Shown here: positions 23,210 to 35,800 of the stretch, piece after piece
Position numbering within the stretch: the first letter of the stretch is position 1
Layout: each line of letters opens with the position of its first letter
Assembly (NCBI RefSeq): GCF_949628265.1
Contig: NC_088790.1
Location: 8,188,545-8,252,544 of the forward strand
DNA from: Cloeon dipterum
Lineage: Eukaryota; Arthropoda; Insecta; Ephemeroptera; Baetidae
Reading direction: 5' to 3'
Length of the DNA: 64,000 bases
The notes under the pieces: model-generated
Told to the model about the DNA's origin: nothing
What the model saw: the letters and a program-made list of their open reading frames with translations, nothing else
Database searches by the model: none
Program-made: the position numbers and the translations under genes

Positions 23210-23411
23210 CAACCTGCTCCTCAAAACACTGTAGAGACAGAGAAAATAAGTAAACATCATCAAAACTGCTACTGGCTGTACTATTTTCATAACAGGTGAA
23301 ATAAGCAAAACTCCAAGAAAATTATTGTTGACTGTGTCTCCGGGAAGATCCAAATTTTTTATACATACATATGTACACATAATATCTGACAAATTAATTC
23401 AAACCTTAAAT

Positions 23412-26400
23412 ATGGACGTCTATAAAAAAGGAAGACACGATCGCGATAAAGGAGATTCAAAATATGACCGGAGTAGAGATCGCTCCAGAAATAGGTAAAT
23501 ATGTATTATATTATATTTAATAACATTCAAATACTTTAACTATCTCAATTTTACGTATGTATACTCACATTATAACTACTTATGTAAACAAATATTTCTG
23601 CAATTTATAGAAATCATTCTCCTGATCGTCGGAAAGATGAGCGCGAAAAAAGACGTCAGTCATCGTCCTCAGACACTGAGAACGAAAAGAGGAACAGAAA
23701 GAAGGAAAAGAAAAGCCGCAGGTCACGGTCAAGATCTCGCACCCGCAAGAGTAAAAAGTCCAAGAAGAAGAGGAAGAGGAGTAGTTCCTCTGGAAGCTCC
23801 AGTTCGTCCAGCAGGTCCTCAAGCCCCAATACAAACGACAGACTGATGCAAAAACTGGAAGACCAGAGACAGATGACTGTGGAGGAGCGAAGGCGGCAGA
23901 AGGAGATAATGAAGGCAACAGAAACGCCAGAAGAAAAGAGACTGCGGCGATTGATGAAGAAACAGAACAAGGAGCGGAAACGCAAGGAACGAATGGGCTG
24001 GGACAATGAATATCTCCATTACACCAATAATGACAACCCCTTCGGCGATGCAAATCTACTGTCCACATTTGTGTGGAAGAAAAAGCTGGACAAGGAGGGT
24101 CTTGCAGATGCGAGCCGAGAGCAGCTGGAGGTCGTCAACCGCAGTAAGCAGGAGGAAAATAAACGCGAACTTGAAAAGGTAAAAAAGAGGAGGCTGGAGA
24201 GGGAGCTGGAGCGGCAACAGCGAGAGGACGAGATGCAGCTCCTGCAGAGACAAAAGGAAGCTGCCCAATTCCAAGTATGACGCTTATTCAATTCATTTTA
24301 AATATTGTAACATTTTACTTAAAAAATAACAATTTTTAGGAATGGGAACGTCAGGAGGACCAATTCCATCATGAGCAGGCGCGTCTGAGATCTACTATCC
24401 GTATACAGGAAGGCCGAGCAAAGCCTATTGATCTGTTGGCCAAGTATGTCCACTCCGAGGAGGATATAGACGCTGTGGAAATGCATGAACCGTATGCCTA
24501 TTTGAATGGTCTCGCCATCCAAGACCTGGAAGACCTTATTGAGGACATCAAAGTAAGTGTATAAGCCACAAGTATGATCTTTGGATTTGACGTTTTCATA
24601 AGTTTACTACCAAAATTATTAAATTCAGCGGGGGCCATATTCGTGGGACGCGCAGTTATGGCGTCCGGTGAAGTATGGCGCGTAAAAACGGTCACTTGAG
24701 AATGCGCGAAAAGAAGCAAGTTTTCGTCAATATTGTGACAAAATTTGCATCACTTGTACTAATTATGTCTTGGATTGTAAAAACAATCTCTTGACACTCG
24801 TACGGCAATCCCAAAGAGAGCTTTTTGTTTCCCTCATTCAGACGCCATCTTGGATCTGCGCAGTGCGAAACAATTTTATCGCATATCTGGCAACCGCTGA
24901 TTAAATTTAATAGAGAATTGATTGATATTTTATGTATTGATTAATTCTATAGCAATTCATCGATATTTGAAGAAAATTGAAAAAGAAAATTGGTATCAAC
25001 AACCGCTTTTCTCTCTGATAATACCTCTATTTCTACCTCTATTCAAAAACAAATAATGTACGAATTTCATAATTTGACAGGTTTACCGAGAACTTGAAAA
25101 GGGCCAGAACGCAGACTACTGGAGTGACATCACGGTCATTGTACAAGACGAACTCCACAAGTTGCGAAAGTTGGAAGGCGCTGGTGAACACGAGAGTGAG
25201 TTCCCTAATCCAATAAGATTTTTTTGCGATTCATTCCAATTTAATAAAATGTTGCAGCTGTCGGACGGCGCGAAGGAATCCACCAGTCTGTTGCCAATGA
25301 GGTAGCATCAATCTTCAAAGGAAAAACTGCAGCCCAGTTAGCCGAAATCCAAAAGCAGATTGAGGCCACCATCAACAAAAAGGCTGAGGGCGTTGACATC
25401 GGATATTGGGAGTCGTTGCTGTCCCAACTGAAAGGTATTACAAATTCATACCCTTGTTTTAATTGGAATTGATTCAATGCGGTGTTTTCAGCCCACATGG
25501 CTAGAGCTCGCCTGAACGATCGTCACCAAGCGAATCTGAGGAAGAAGCTGATGATTTTAAAAGAGCAGCAAGGTGTCAAAGAGGAACCTGAGAGTGATTC
25601 TGAACAGGCTGGTCCATCTACAGTCAAGGAAGAGGAGCCAGGCCACAAAGAGGACAGCAGGGCTTCAAGAATCACTTCCGAGGATGACAATGATGAAGAA
25701 GATTCAAGGTTAGTTTTGAGCTTTCTGACCACAGTTTAACCAGCAACTCTAGCAGTATATATTTATGTTTTTGCTGTGATTTAACAAAAACACTCATTGA
25801 ATGAAATTTTCGGGTAATAGAAATGAGAACTGCATGTATTAAACAATGTCTGAATGAACAAAAAGAAAGTAAAAAATTACTCTTTTAGGACTGAGCTCCC
25901 TGATACTGGAGAAGCAGACACTTTGCTAAACGACGCCATCGCTCTTTACGAAAAAGGAAGTTACAGTCCGACCTACATCAGTCCTGACGCCTTGGAAGCA
26001 GGCATTGTGGTTGTTACGGAGGAGGATGACGAGAAGCGCATAATGTTTGCCAGGCAAAGGGTTTTGGGGCACGGAACCAAAGTGGAGGACGTCACGACGG
26101 CAGAGGAGAGAGCGATGCAGAAGGAGGCTCGTATGGGCATGAATACCGACGAGGTGCAGTTTTCGGTTGAGTCGTCTTTGGAGAAGGAAGTTTATCTTTG
26201 GTCTGACAAGTACAGGCCCCGCAAACCAAGATATTTTAACAGGTTAGTCAATGACAAAACTGCCTCTGATGAAACAACACAACAAAATTTGCTTTAAAAC
26301 TAGCATAAATCTCAATTGTTCAGATTAGTACCATCCAAAACTTAAATGTTAAGTCTTATAATTAATATTCATGTATTGTTTGGCCTGCAAGCTGCTCCTG

Positions 26401-27094
26401 TGTATTCAACTTAGGAATGAGAAAACAAATCTCACTGTGTATTTTTCCTGAAATATTTAAACTTTCTTTACTTTGGCAATTCGTTATAAACAAAACAAAA
26501 AACATAAGGGTTTGATATTAAAAGATCTCAACCTTTTCCTTTCTAGACTTGAAAGCTAACATAATATACAAAACAAAATACCTTTGCCATTTTTTGTAAA
26601 ATTGTATTTAATTAAATTCCGAGTAAGAAACTGCTTCTGTGGATCAAATGTATCATTTCTAAGGAATTAGTTTTCAAACTTCAATTTCTTTTTCTTTGCA
26701 GAGTTCACACTGGTTTTGAGTGGAACAAGTACAACCAGACTCACTACGATATGGACAATCCTCCTCCTAAAATTGTTCAAGGGTACAAGTTCAACATATT
26801 CTACCCTGATTTGATTGACAAGAACGCTACGCCTCAGTACTTCTTGGTAAGTTACTACCAGCATTTTTAAACTGTCTTATTTAACAATTTAACTCTGTAT
26901 TGCAGACCCCTTGTGGTGACAATCGCGACTTTGCAATCCTTCGCTTCCACGCTGGACCACCCTATGAGGACATCGCCTTTAAGATCGTAAACCGAGAATG
27001 GGAGTACTCTTACAAAAGAGGCTTTCGCTGCCAATTTCATAACAATATCTTCCAATTATGGTTCCACTTCAAGCGCTACAGGTACCGACGTTGA
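23412..27094 (+). CDS. cactin: Cactin, spliceosome-associated regulator of Cactus/NF-kB signalling
   Basis: Nine coding exons (23412-23494, 23611-24274, 24340-24552, 25081-25195, 25258-25434, 25492-25708, 25889-26242, 26702-26846, 26906-27094) join in frame to 718 residues, normal for the family. Residues 1-105 are rich in R/S and K repeats. A charged coiled-coil region and the mid domain (FVWKKKLDKEGL) follow. An acidic, serine-rich linker lies near 425-465. The highly conserved C-terminal cactin domain contains WSDKYRPRKPRYFNRVHTG, RDFAILRFHAGPPYEDIAFK and WEYSYKRGFRCQF, ending FKRYRYRR. In Drosophila it binds the IkB protein Cactus; in other animals it acts in pre-mRNA splicing in the nucleus. 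All introns are GT-AG. The poly(A) signal ATTAAA at 27110-27115 implies a very short 3'UTR. Confidence 0.97.
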
Positions 27095-27428
27095 TTGTAT
27101 TTTCAGTCTATTAAAGTATTGAAGTCACTATTTCTTGAACAACTCGCCTTTTATTGGAATATCACAGCATAAAAAGGTCCCTCAATTAATTATTCTAAAA
27201 TATACACAATTTTCATCTTGAAAACGTCAAATCAAATCGTTGGTAGCATTGGTGGTCTTCTCTTTCGCAGTGAGATTTGAGATCAACTAACAAACGGTAT
27301 TATACATATTCGTTGTGTCATGTTTCATCGCCAGACTAATATGAAAAGGGGTAATATGTCTTCATAATTCGAGTCAAAACTGCTTATACGGTCTGAAAAT
27401 AACCAGCACGTATTTTTGTCTATGTGTA

Positions 27429-27786
27429 CTAAGCGGCAGTGGAGCTATCCGAAGCAGAAGCCCAGTAAGCAGTTTGTGTGCTATACTGTGTTGTCGGGGA
27501 TGACGTTGTAGTGGTGGTGGTAATTGTGGTTGGCGAGAGGGTGCTCCTAATCCCGCTAATTGGCTTGCACGATCTGTTGACTCTGCTGATCGTCACGTAA
27601 AATGCGTATGCAAGATAGAAAATAGCAAACACCAAGGCTAGACACCTGAGGCGGCTACGAGGGCGGCCTGCCTCAAGAAGCTGCTTCATGTTGAATGTTG
27701 GCTCCATCGTGTCCTGATTGGAGTGGGCAGCGTGGCTTGGGTCGAACATTTCGTCCCAGTGCTCGGACGGCTTGTACAGTGACCAC
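27429..27786 (-). CDS. C-terminal exon of an unrecognised single-pass membrane protein
   Basis: The - strand acceptor TTTTCAACGTTTCAG opens an exon reading WSLYKPSEHWDEMFDP and running 118 residues to a stop at 27429-27431. A basic stretch (RPRSRLR) precedes one clear membrane segment (CLALVFAIFYLAYAFYVTI), then a Thr/Ser-rich tail with a run of threonines. The basic-then-hydrophobic order suggests a type II or tail-positioned anchor. The exon starts in phase 2, so at least one upstream exon must exist at higher coordinates; a good phase-2 partner was not found. It could belong with the 29.8-kb exon described separately. Function unknown. Confidence 0.5.
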
Positions 27787-28351
27787 CTGAAACGTTGAAA
27801 ACAATAAACATACTATATGAGTATGGGGATTTCAAATCTTATATTAAAAATTTTGTATTCCATATATTCAGGGTGGCCGCAGGAAAAGTGGAACATTTGA
27901 AAGAACAGTCTCATGCTGGAGCAGCTTTTTCCGACCCCACTCATTAGCAGTGCATTTTACTTGATTTGTAATTCTAAATCGACTCTGCAATTATTAAATC
28001 TGCTAAAGATTTGACATGCATTGGACGTTAAAATTGATCTATTGTGCTTAGGCGAATTCAATGTTATTGATTTTAACAAATTTTCTGCACATCCAGAAAA
28101 AAGAATGAATAAAGCCATTGTTTCAACCATTTCATTTCGTGACTATCAATTTCTCGTTGATTAAAAAAGAAATGAAAAAGTGTAGATGATCTAACTTTGT
28201 TGGAAAAGTCAACTTGACACAGTTTAATTAAATATATTGAGACAAGACTGAATTTGTCTTTTACTTTTTTTCAGCATTAGCTTTTTTCTTGTATTATTTT
28301 GAATAATTAATTCTTTGTATATTCCTTGGTTACTCAAGATTTGCTAATTCA

Positions 28352-29836
28352 TTAAAAGCTCTTAAAGTGAGCCATCATGCCTCTCCGCATATCAATGAAG
28401 TCATCATATTCATTAGAATTAATCAGATCTGACCTACCTTTAAGATTTATAGTTTTAAAAATAGGCGACCACTCGTGGTTGCGTTCATATTGGGAATAAA
28501 TGAAAACGGTTATTCATTTATTCCCAATATAGATTTTACATACTTTAAAAAAAAGTATCTGATATAATTCAAAAGCGTACTTAAAATTGCTTTCCGTTCC
28601 TTGCCACTTTTATTCATGTGACAGAAAAATTCCATTACTCTCGCCATTATAAAATGACTCACGTGCGCTCTCAACAGCATAAAAGGTCTGCTACTCTTTT
28701 GAGGAAATTTAATATTGCAAAGCCTTTAATGGATCAAACCTCGCACACGAACGTATATCTACAGAAAGTAAAATATAAGCTCCAACATATATTATAGTTA
28801 ATGAAAATTTAATAAAATTAAGAGCGATAGCTACAAATAATTTTTTGGTGAAACAGTGTTATTCGAGATATTTGTGCGAAAATTATGCGTGGACCCTATG
28901 GACTTCAGTCTGGTGACGAAATAATGTAACATATTGGCATCTATCAACAATGTAATAAGCATTAATTTTTGACGTGGAGGTTTTCAAATATTAATTTAGC
29001 AACTGATAAAGCCCACCACTTCCTTTTTATTTACAAGCCCGAAAAGTTAATACTTTGGTTTATTTTATAAGGGTCCATAATTTGTATAATAGCCCGCGTC
29101 CTAACTAATAAAGTTTATTGCTGGGTTAAAATTATTTTGTTGATTTTAAAACACCCTTTTTGAACCAACAATGATATTGTGGGAGCTTTTATTACCTGCT
29201 CAGAAAAAGGATTAAAGATTCCTAAGAGGAACTAATAAATTATTGTAATAAACCAAAAATCTTAAAAACGAAATATATTGTAAATGAGTGCTTTTGGTAA
29301 GAACGATGTTATGATTGTTAATATATAAAGATAAAAAAATTAAGCCTAAATATTTTTGGGGTAAAATGTACCATCTGCATTACGCACCTGAAACCTTTAA
29401 AAAAATTTGTCTATTATATTTTTTTAATAAACCACCCCGTCTAAAATTCACTACCCTTGTATTCCACCATGTTATTGAAAGGAATTGATTGATTCGAGGG
29501 AGACCTTGACTCATCGTGGTGTACTTCGATGACAACACTGTTCGTTGGCGAGCCGGCGTGGAAGCGTCGGGACGCTTCGACGGCCGCCGGGCTGGGGCTG
29601 CGTGACTTGAGCGAGCCAGGGTCGCTGCTGTGTCTCTTGAGACCGCAGGCGTATGACCTACCGCGCCTCTGCTGAGACAGTTCGCGGCGGTGGCACTTTA
29701 GGCTACCGGGGCAGCTGTGGGTGTTTTCCCAGGAAGAGTCGCCGGGTGGGTGAGCGGCGTTCGTGGACGTGGGGCTGCCGCCAGATGACGACGATGTGTT
29801 GCGCCGCCGATGGCCGCGCCGCAGCAACAGACGCAT
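28352..29836 (-). CDS. Hypothetical Ser/Arg-rich protein, two-exon candidate
   Basis: The - strand exon 29836-29455 starts with ATG and encodes about 127 residues. It is basic at the N-terminus (LLLRRGHRRR) and rich in Ser, Pro and Arg throughout, with a GC-rich codon pattern unlike its AT-rich surroundings. It ends at a donor AAGG|GTAGTG in phase 1. An exon at 28437-28352 (acceptor CTTAAAG) fits that phase and adds 28 residues ending RRGMMAHFKSF before TAA, for 155 in total. The first exon is plausible on composition; the second is weaker. No family is recognised. The membrane-segment exon at 27.43-27.79 kb on the same strand could be an alternative 3' end of the same gene. Confidence 0.35.
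28487..28530. repeat. Perfect 18-bp inverted repeat hairpin
   Basis: Arms 28487-28504 and 28513-28530 are exact reverse complements with an 8-nt spacer. Each arm carries the core ATTGGGAATAAATGA. It lies in AT-rich DNA in the putative intron of the - strand candidate gene. It may be a small MITE remnant or a recent palindromic duplication. Confidence 0.9.
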
Positions 29837-32800
29837 GCTGATTTATCCCCGAGCTGCAGCATATAAATTGCTTTTTTAATTAAATGAGCAGGAAAATAAT
29901 TGTAGCTGGCGGCTAGGTAAACTACACTCTCACCGGATATTGCGCTTCTAAGAATGTAAAAAATACGGACGGAATATCATGTTGTGACTCGCTCGTCAGA
30001 TGGTTGCTCAACTTGAATTAAAAATTGCGTTGCTTGTGCTTGTTTTTCATGGAAATGATCGTTTTCCTTAAAAATCTATATAGCAAACAACAAGTTTGCT
30101 TTTCACAATAATCTGTATATATGCCCATAAAATTCCACCATCTACGGTGGGATGAAATAATGGTCGTTTTAAATAATTAATATTATATCATAAATTTATT
30201 TTTGATACCTCCAGTTTATCAAACCTTTGGCAGCTTTTGGGAAAACAGCTTTTTGAAAAGGTTCATGCTCCAACCCGTCCTTTCAGGTAAGAGTTTTTGT
30301 TGCATTTGCAACAAAAACTTCTGCGCTTTTCAGTTAGAATAAACCGGCTTCACAGCGGCTAACTACGATGCTGGCAACTTTAGCAACTTGGGTAATTCAA
30401 TGTGCCCTTATCAATCACAATTACAATCTTAAAGTTTTGAAAACCAACTTTTCCATAAAGAAGAACTTTTCTCCTTTAAAAAATAAGCTTACTGAGAGAA
30501 ATATAAGAACGAAATAACGAAGGAAGCAATTTAGTCTCTGTCAAATCCCCTTTAGCAGTAGTAATAAAGAGAAGCACGAGCTTGTGTTGTGCTCTATACC
30601 CTGTATAGCATTTGCGACAATAAAATGGTTGGGAATGAAAAATTCGCTTCACTGCTAATCAAGCCACAAATAAAAAAGCGCTCTCTCGTTGTAATCAAGT
30701 AAATAAAAACCACCAAACGCCCGTTTCATATAGGTTGGCAGTCTGAAAGAGTAGCAATTTTTAAAAAAAGAACTACAAAAAATGGCTTGATTTTTCAAAA
30801 GAATTGAAAATAAATTTTAAAAACGCCATATAATGTTTAACCAGAGTTTCGACGGAATTACTAAGTGAGTGTGAGCAACGCTCTTCCTCAGCATCAACAG
30901 CAGTCGTCTCGGAAGGAAGGGACGCGCTCAATTTTTCACTGGATGTATGAAAGCGGCTTAGAAATACATCATCTTTTCATTTATTCAAGTCTGTGCTGCC
31001 AAACTTGCTGTCACCATCCACGTTTCGCTACCATGTCCCAATTTTTGTCCGTCACGCACACATTACAGAAGGAAAGGGTCTAAAAATAAATCTCCCTCGA
31101 GGGACGGGTTGTTTATTAGGTGCGAATGAAAAGGCGCAAATTCCATCCTGCTCGGCAGCAAATGAAGCTTTGCATGCGGTTATGACACTCTGCTTTTGTT
31201 GAGTAAGTTTATTCAAATCAACATAATTTAGGTTTTATAAACGACTTTCACTTTTCAAATCATCTCTGAAGAAAATAACACTTTAATTGTTGCATTTTTC
31301 ATTTAATTGCCTGCTAACGCGAAGTGTTCCGAGAAACTTAAAAAATAAGGGTTGTTTAAACCACATCAAATTCCACATTTCTGTCGCAACAGCCGTAATA
31401 TCGATCCGGACAAGGAAAATTGTTGCAAAAAATATCACCGCCTCGCTGCCTACTCTCAACGAAAAACCGCTTTGTCTTCATTGTTCGCGATTTTAATATT
31501 GATGGGCACGTTGTACCATCGTGTGGCTTTCTGTTTCATGGAGAGCATTTTGCAAAATGGCAAACTCTCATACATTCAATATCACAAACTTTCCAACAGG
31601 TTTACCTGAGCGGAAAAATCAGTTAAAAAGCTCTCCACTCAGCTTTTGTGTTGAATCATATTTGATGTGTCATTAAGTTTCAGGTATATCCACTCAGTGT
31701 GAAAAGCGCCAGTGAAGGGGAAAAATAATTGGGGCGTGCAATGAAAATATTAAAATGTTGGAACTGATCATCTAGAAATGCGATATTATAATTTACTGTA
31801 ACTATTGCGCGTGAACGCAAATTATAGCAGGAAGATCAATTCTTTAGAAAGTTAATTTTCCGCCAAGTTTTTTTGTAGCTTGAGCAGAAAATCGAATCTT
31901 CTTGAAGCAAACTTGGGGTTTCCGCATTTTCATTTAGAGGCAAAGACGTTGCTGCTTGCGGGAAGGGCAATTTAATAAGATGGTAAATAATGAGAACTGT
32001 GTGGCCTATTTCCTTCGAGAATACACATACGAGAAACGAGAATACGTGGGAAAGGTTTATCAAATGTGCTCACAAATCGGCGTTTCGAGTTTGGCTCTAG
32101 GGCTGCTGACAAAAATCAACTGTAATAGCGAAGAGGAAAAACGGAATGCCTCTTACAAAAACTGTCTTCTATCTCTGCTTGTGAATATTTAATAATAACT
32201 TGATAAATAAATGCAAGAAAAACATTCAATTCAGCTTTGAAGATGCGAGTGACCTTTTATAACATACTTATTGTGTTTGTAAGAGACAAACGCGAGCAGG
32301 AAGTTCAGCTATATTTATATTTAACTGTCCCAAAGAGAGCATGCATGAAAAACATAAAAAAGGAGAATAAACCAAGCACGAATTCATATCTCTGCAGCAC
32401 AGGAGGAAATAAAGAGGGAATGTTCTCAAAAGGGTCGGGTGTCAGTCAAGCTGGGCATAGCGAAAGCACAGTGAACTTACGCACTTCTTGCTGCTTTTCC
32501 TCTTCCGAACTTCCAGCCCACGCGTCACCACGCGCCAGCCGCAAACATAATTCAGATGTTGTGTGTGTTAAGCAGCATGGTGCGATTCGCGTCAATTAAT
32601 TCCGCATGTGTCTCTGATGCCCGCGTTGCTCTCGACTGCTGCGCCTGTGAGTACCATGCGTCGAGATATTACGCTATTCGAGCTCGCGGGTGTCTTTTGC
32701 GGCTTCATCCATCCAATTATTTTGCAGCTGCGCATCCAGCAGTCAACCAACTAACCTCTTTTGTTTGACATGGACGGATGTCTCTGTTACTGCATCGAAT

Positions 32801-35800
32801 TCGTCTTGCCGAGGCCGCACCTTTCTCGAAGCAGCGCGTACTTAATCTTCGCAGCAGCGCTGCCGCAATTTAGTGCTGGCAAATGTATTGAAGAAAATTC
32901 AACTTGCTATTCAGCTCTGGGTGCGCGTTATCGCAAAACTGTAAAACGGAATTGTTCAGAGGAGGGTTAACTTCTCTACATGCGGAATTGTTAGATGATG
33001 CGTGTGCTTTCGTGCTGGTTCTACCCAACGTGGGAGGCATTCTGAGTTTCAAAAGTTGTAGCGGTTATCATAGGAGGAACATTATTAAGCTTACATGAAC
33101 TGCATTATACACCAGGCCCACGTTCTAGTTCAGTCCGTAATTCGCTATGCTGCAATGGCACCCGACCTTGCGTGCAATTTAAGAATTGCAGGGTTTGGGC
33201 TCACAGAGAGGCTTCTACGGTGATTGTTTGCTGATGCCTCCAGGTAGGAGCGGTGCGGCGGCAAAGTAATTCACTTTCGCAGGCGCCGTTGGTGCGTTTA
33301 ATTCTCGATCCAATTACCGGCGAAGCCCCTGTAGCAAGCACCTCCTAGTAAGAGGGAAAGACCTTTTGTAAATGGAATTTATCTACTTTGATCGCGCACT
33401 TAAAAAGGAAGTCGATAACTTCTTCGTAATAAATAAATGTTATCTATTTTACCAGCGAAATCGGCTTGATCGGCTGACAATAAGCTGATGGAATTTTAAA
33501 AGAATTAATAAGAAGAAATAATACCATTTAACGAATACAGTGTTAAATTGTTATTTCACAATTATTGCAATATCCATTAATAGGTGAAAATTATGGTTTT
33601 TGCTGATAAATTCGTAAATGAATCGCTTGGTTGGCGCTGAGCTTGAACAATGATAATATTTCCACATCCACACAGGAAGCATTTTTTTATTCAAGTTTAA
33701 AAATAGTACCTATGAATATTATTTTAGAATAAAACAGCAGCTGTTTCAAAGCATGGTAATAATTTAACTGCTACTCAATGTGTGTGGCTAACGTGATGAT
33801 GATGTGATGGCTTGAGCCAAGGATATAAATTAAATTGCACATTCTCGCACTAGACAATCGTTGTTTTGGCTCCTTAACCCTTTTCAGCAGTATTTTATCT
33901 GGAAAACAAAATCCTTTCGGTGGAGGAAATTGTCTCACCAGCCCTTGAAAACAATTGACTGCTCTTATTTGTTGAGCACATTATATCCTGAAAGATGTAA
34001 CAAGAAAAAAAGGAAAAACGAGCATAACAACTCATTCGCACTGTCAAAGAAGAAGAGCTGCAGGCGTAGCCCCTTTAACAGTCGAGTTATGCAACCGTCG
34101 TGTCCCCAATGTCAAGCGGGCTGCATAACTTCAACTTCGCCTAGTTAAGGCGGTTATTTGGCAGCGAGCAGGCGGAGGCGGAGGCTTGTGTCGCTTCGTT
34201 GGCCGTCCCAACGGCCGTTCTGTTATTTTCACCGGCTCGGCCAACGTGGTTACTAATCCAATTTGGAGACTATGCACGGCGCGTTGTTTTTATGTGACCC
34301 GCCTGAAATATTAACTTTATGCAAATTAGACTTTCATACAGCCTGCCTGCATTAAATGCCCCACTGATTCTGAATACATTGCTTCAAAACTGTAGTAACT
34401 TGACCTGAGATGAGATATTATGAGTCTTGAGTCAAAATAAGAACTTTCAGCTGTAGATATGAACTATTATTTTAGAATTATTGCTGATCTACTTTTGAAG
34501 AAAAAAAAAGAGGGAACACGAAGTTTTTCGTTGGATCAGCAAGTCAACTTTTTATCGGTTAACCTCTTTCGAGATTGGCGAACAACTCGCGAAATTACAT
34601 ATCTGAATAACATGGGCTCACGAGCCTCATTGGAGGAAGCCCAGCCCAGAAAAGGACCTCAGCTCAGTAACTTTTTTATTGAATCGCTAGACATTCATCC
34701 CGTGAAATTAATTCACACATGCTGGAAAGGTGCAAATCAGCCATTGGCTTATATAAAATTATTTTTATTTACGCTAGGAATTCTAGTGCAAAAAATTAGA
34801 GGTAAAAGCTTTATTCTTAAAAATTTTTATACACTTGACGAAGCACCCCATACTAAAATTACATGTTTCGCGGAGAAACATCCAGATAAGTGCGCATCTA
34901 TAGAGAGTGGCTTTTTGTTTTCTTAAAGAGATTTTACATGTTTGGGATGCTGGTATGAAGTCATGTAAAAAGTTGGCCGCCGGCTCTTAGCAAATTAAGC
35001 ACCACTCGTCTTCCCGTGTGGCTGGGAAAAGCCATCTTCGAGACAATGGAGTGTGTGTCGTGTGCTCACTTATACAGCCGTTTTTACGCCACCAACCTGA
35101 AATAATTTCAAGCCGCGCACTACGATGACAGGGAAAATGTGAACCTGAGAAATGTTTCTCCTGTTACGAAAGTTCTAAAAGCCAATTATGTTTGCTTACT
35201 TTGGCTTCAATTGTTCCATGCAAAGAGGTCATGTAGTTTGCGACACATTATTTACGCACCCAGACTCAAACATTAAATGAAGTGAGTTTTCCAGATGTTT
35301 TTGTACTTCTTGCTCTTGATATTCTAGGAGTATTCGCTCTTTGGAGTTGTGTCATTTTATTTTTGGTTTGATGTGGTGCCGTCTGCGTGTTTTCAAATTT
35401 GTATTTTAAACTCAACTAACAGCAACTGATAGCAATGACTATATTGCATATGATATGCTGCACTACAAAAATACCTCGCAAACTCTCGTTCTAGACCGTA
35501 CAGCACTCACCAGAAGTATTAAAAACCATATCAACCCCGCAGTTAACTGCACAGATTGTCTAGACGTAACGATCGATCAAAATTTGTGTTTATAATTTTT
35601 GTCTAGAGCTATCAAATGATAAAAAAATAGTACACATGAAAAGAGCATTCTGGAAGCGTGGTGTCAAGCCATGATACTCTGCTTTTTCATTTTCACCGTT
35701 GGGGATATTTCAGGAGAGAGAAAAAGCGAATAAATTCCAGCCGCGAAAATGAGTGAGCGCTAAAAACGCTCTAACTGGCGGTGCGTAGAAGGCGCGGTGA

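Noticed and set aside
25735..25888. Reading frame continuing past cactin exon 6 to a stop near 25738
   Set aside because: The donor at 25708/25709 and the acceptor at 25888 restore frame and lead into conserved cactin sequence, so the extension is intronic.
34459..34926. 155-codon + strand open frame
   Set aside because: No coding bias, no recognisable motif, no convincing splice or promoter context.
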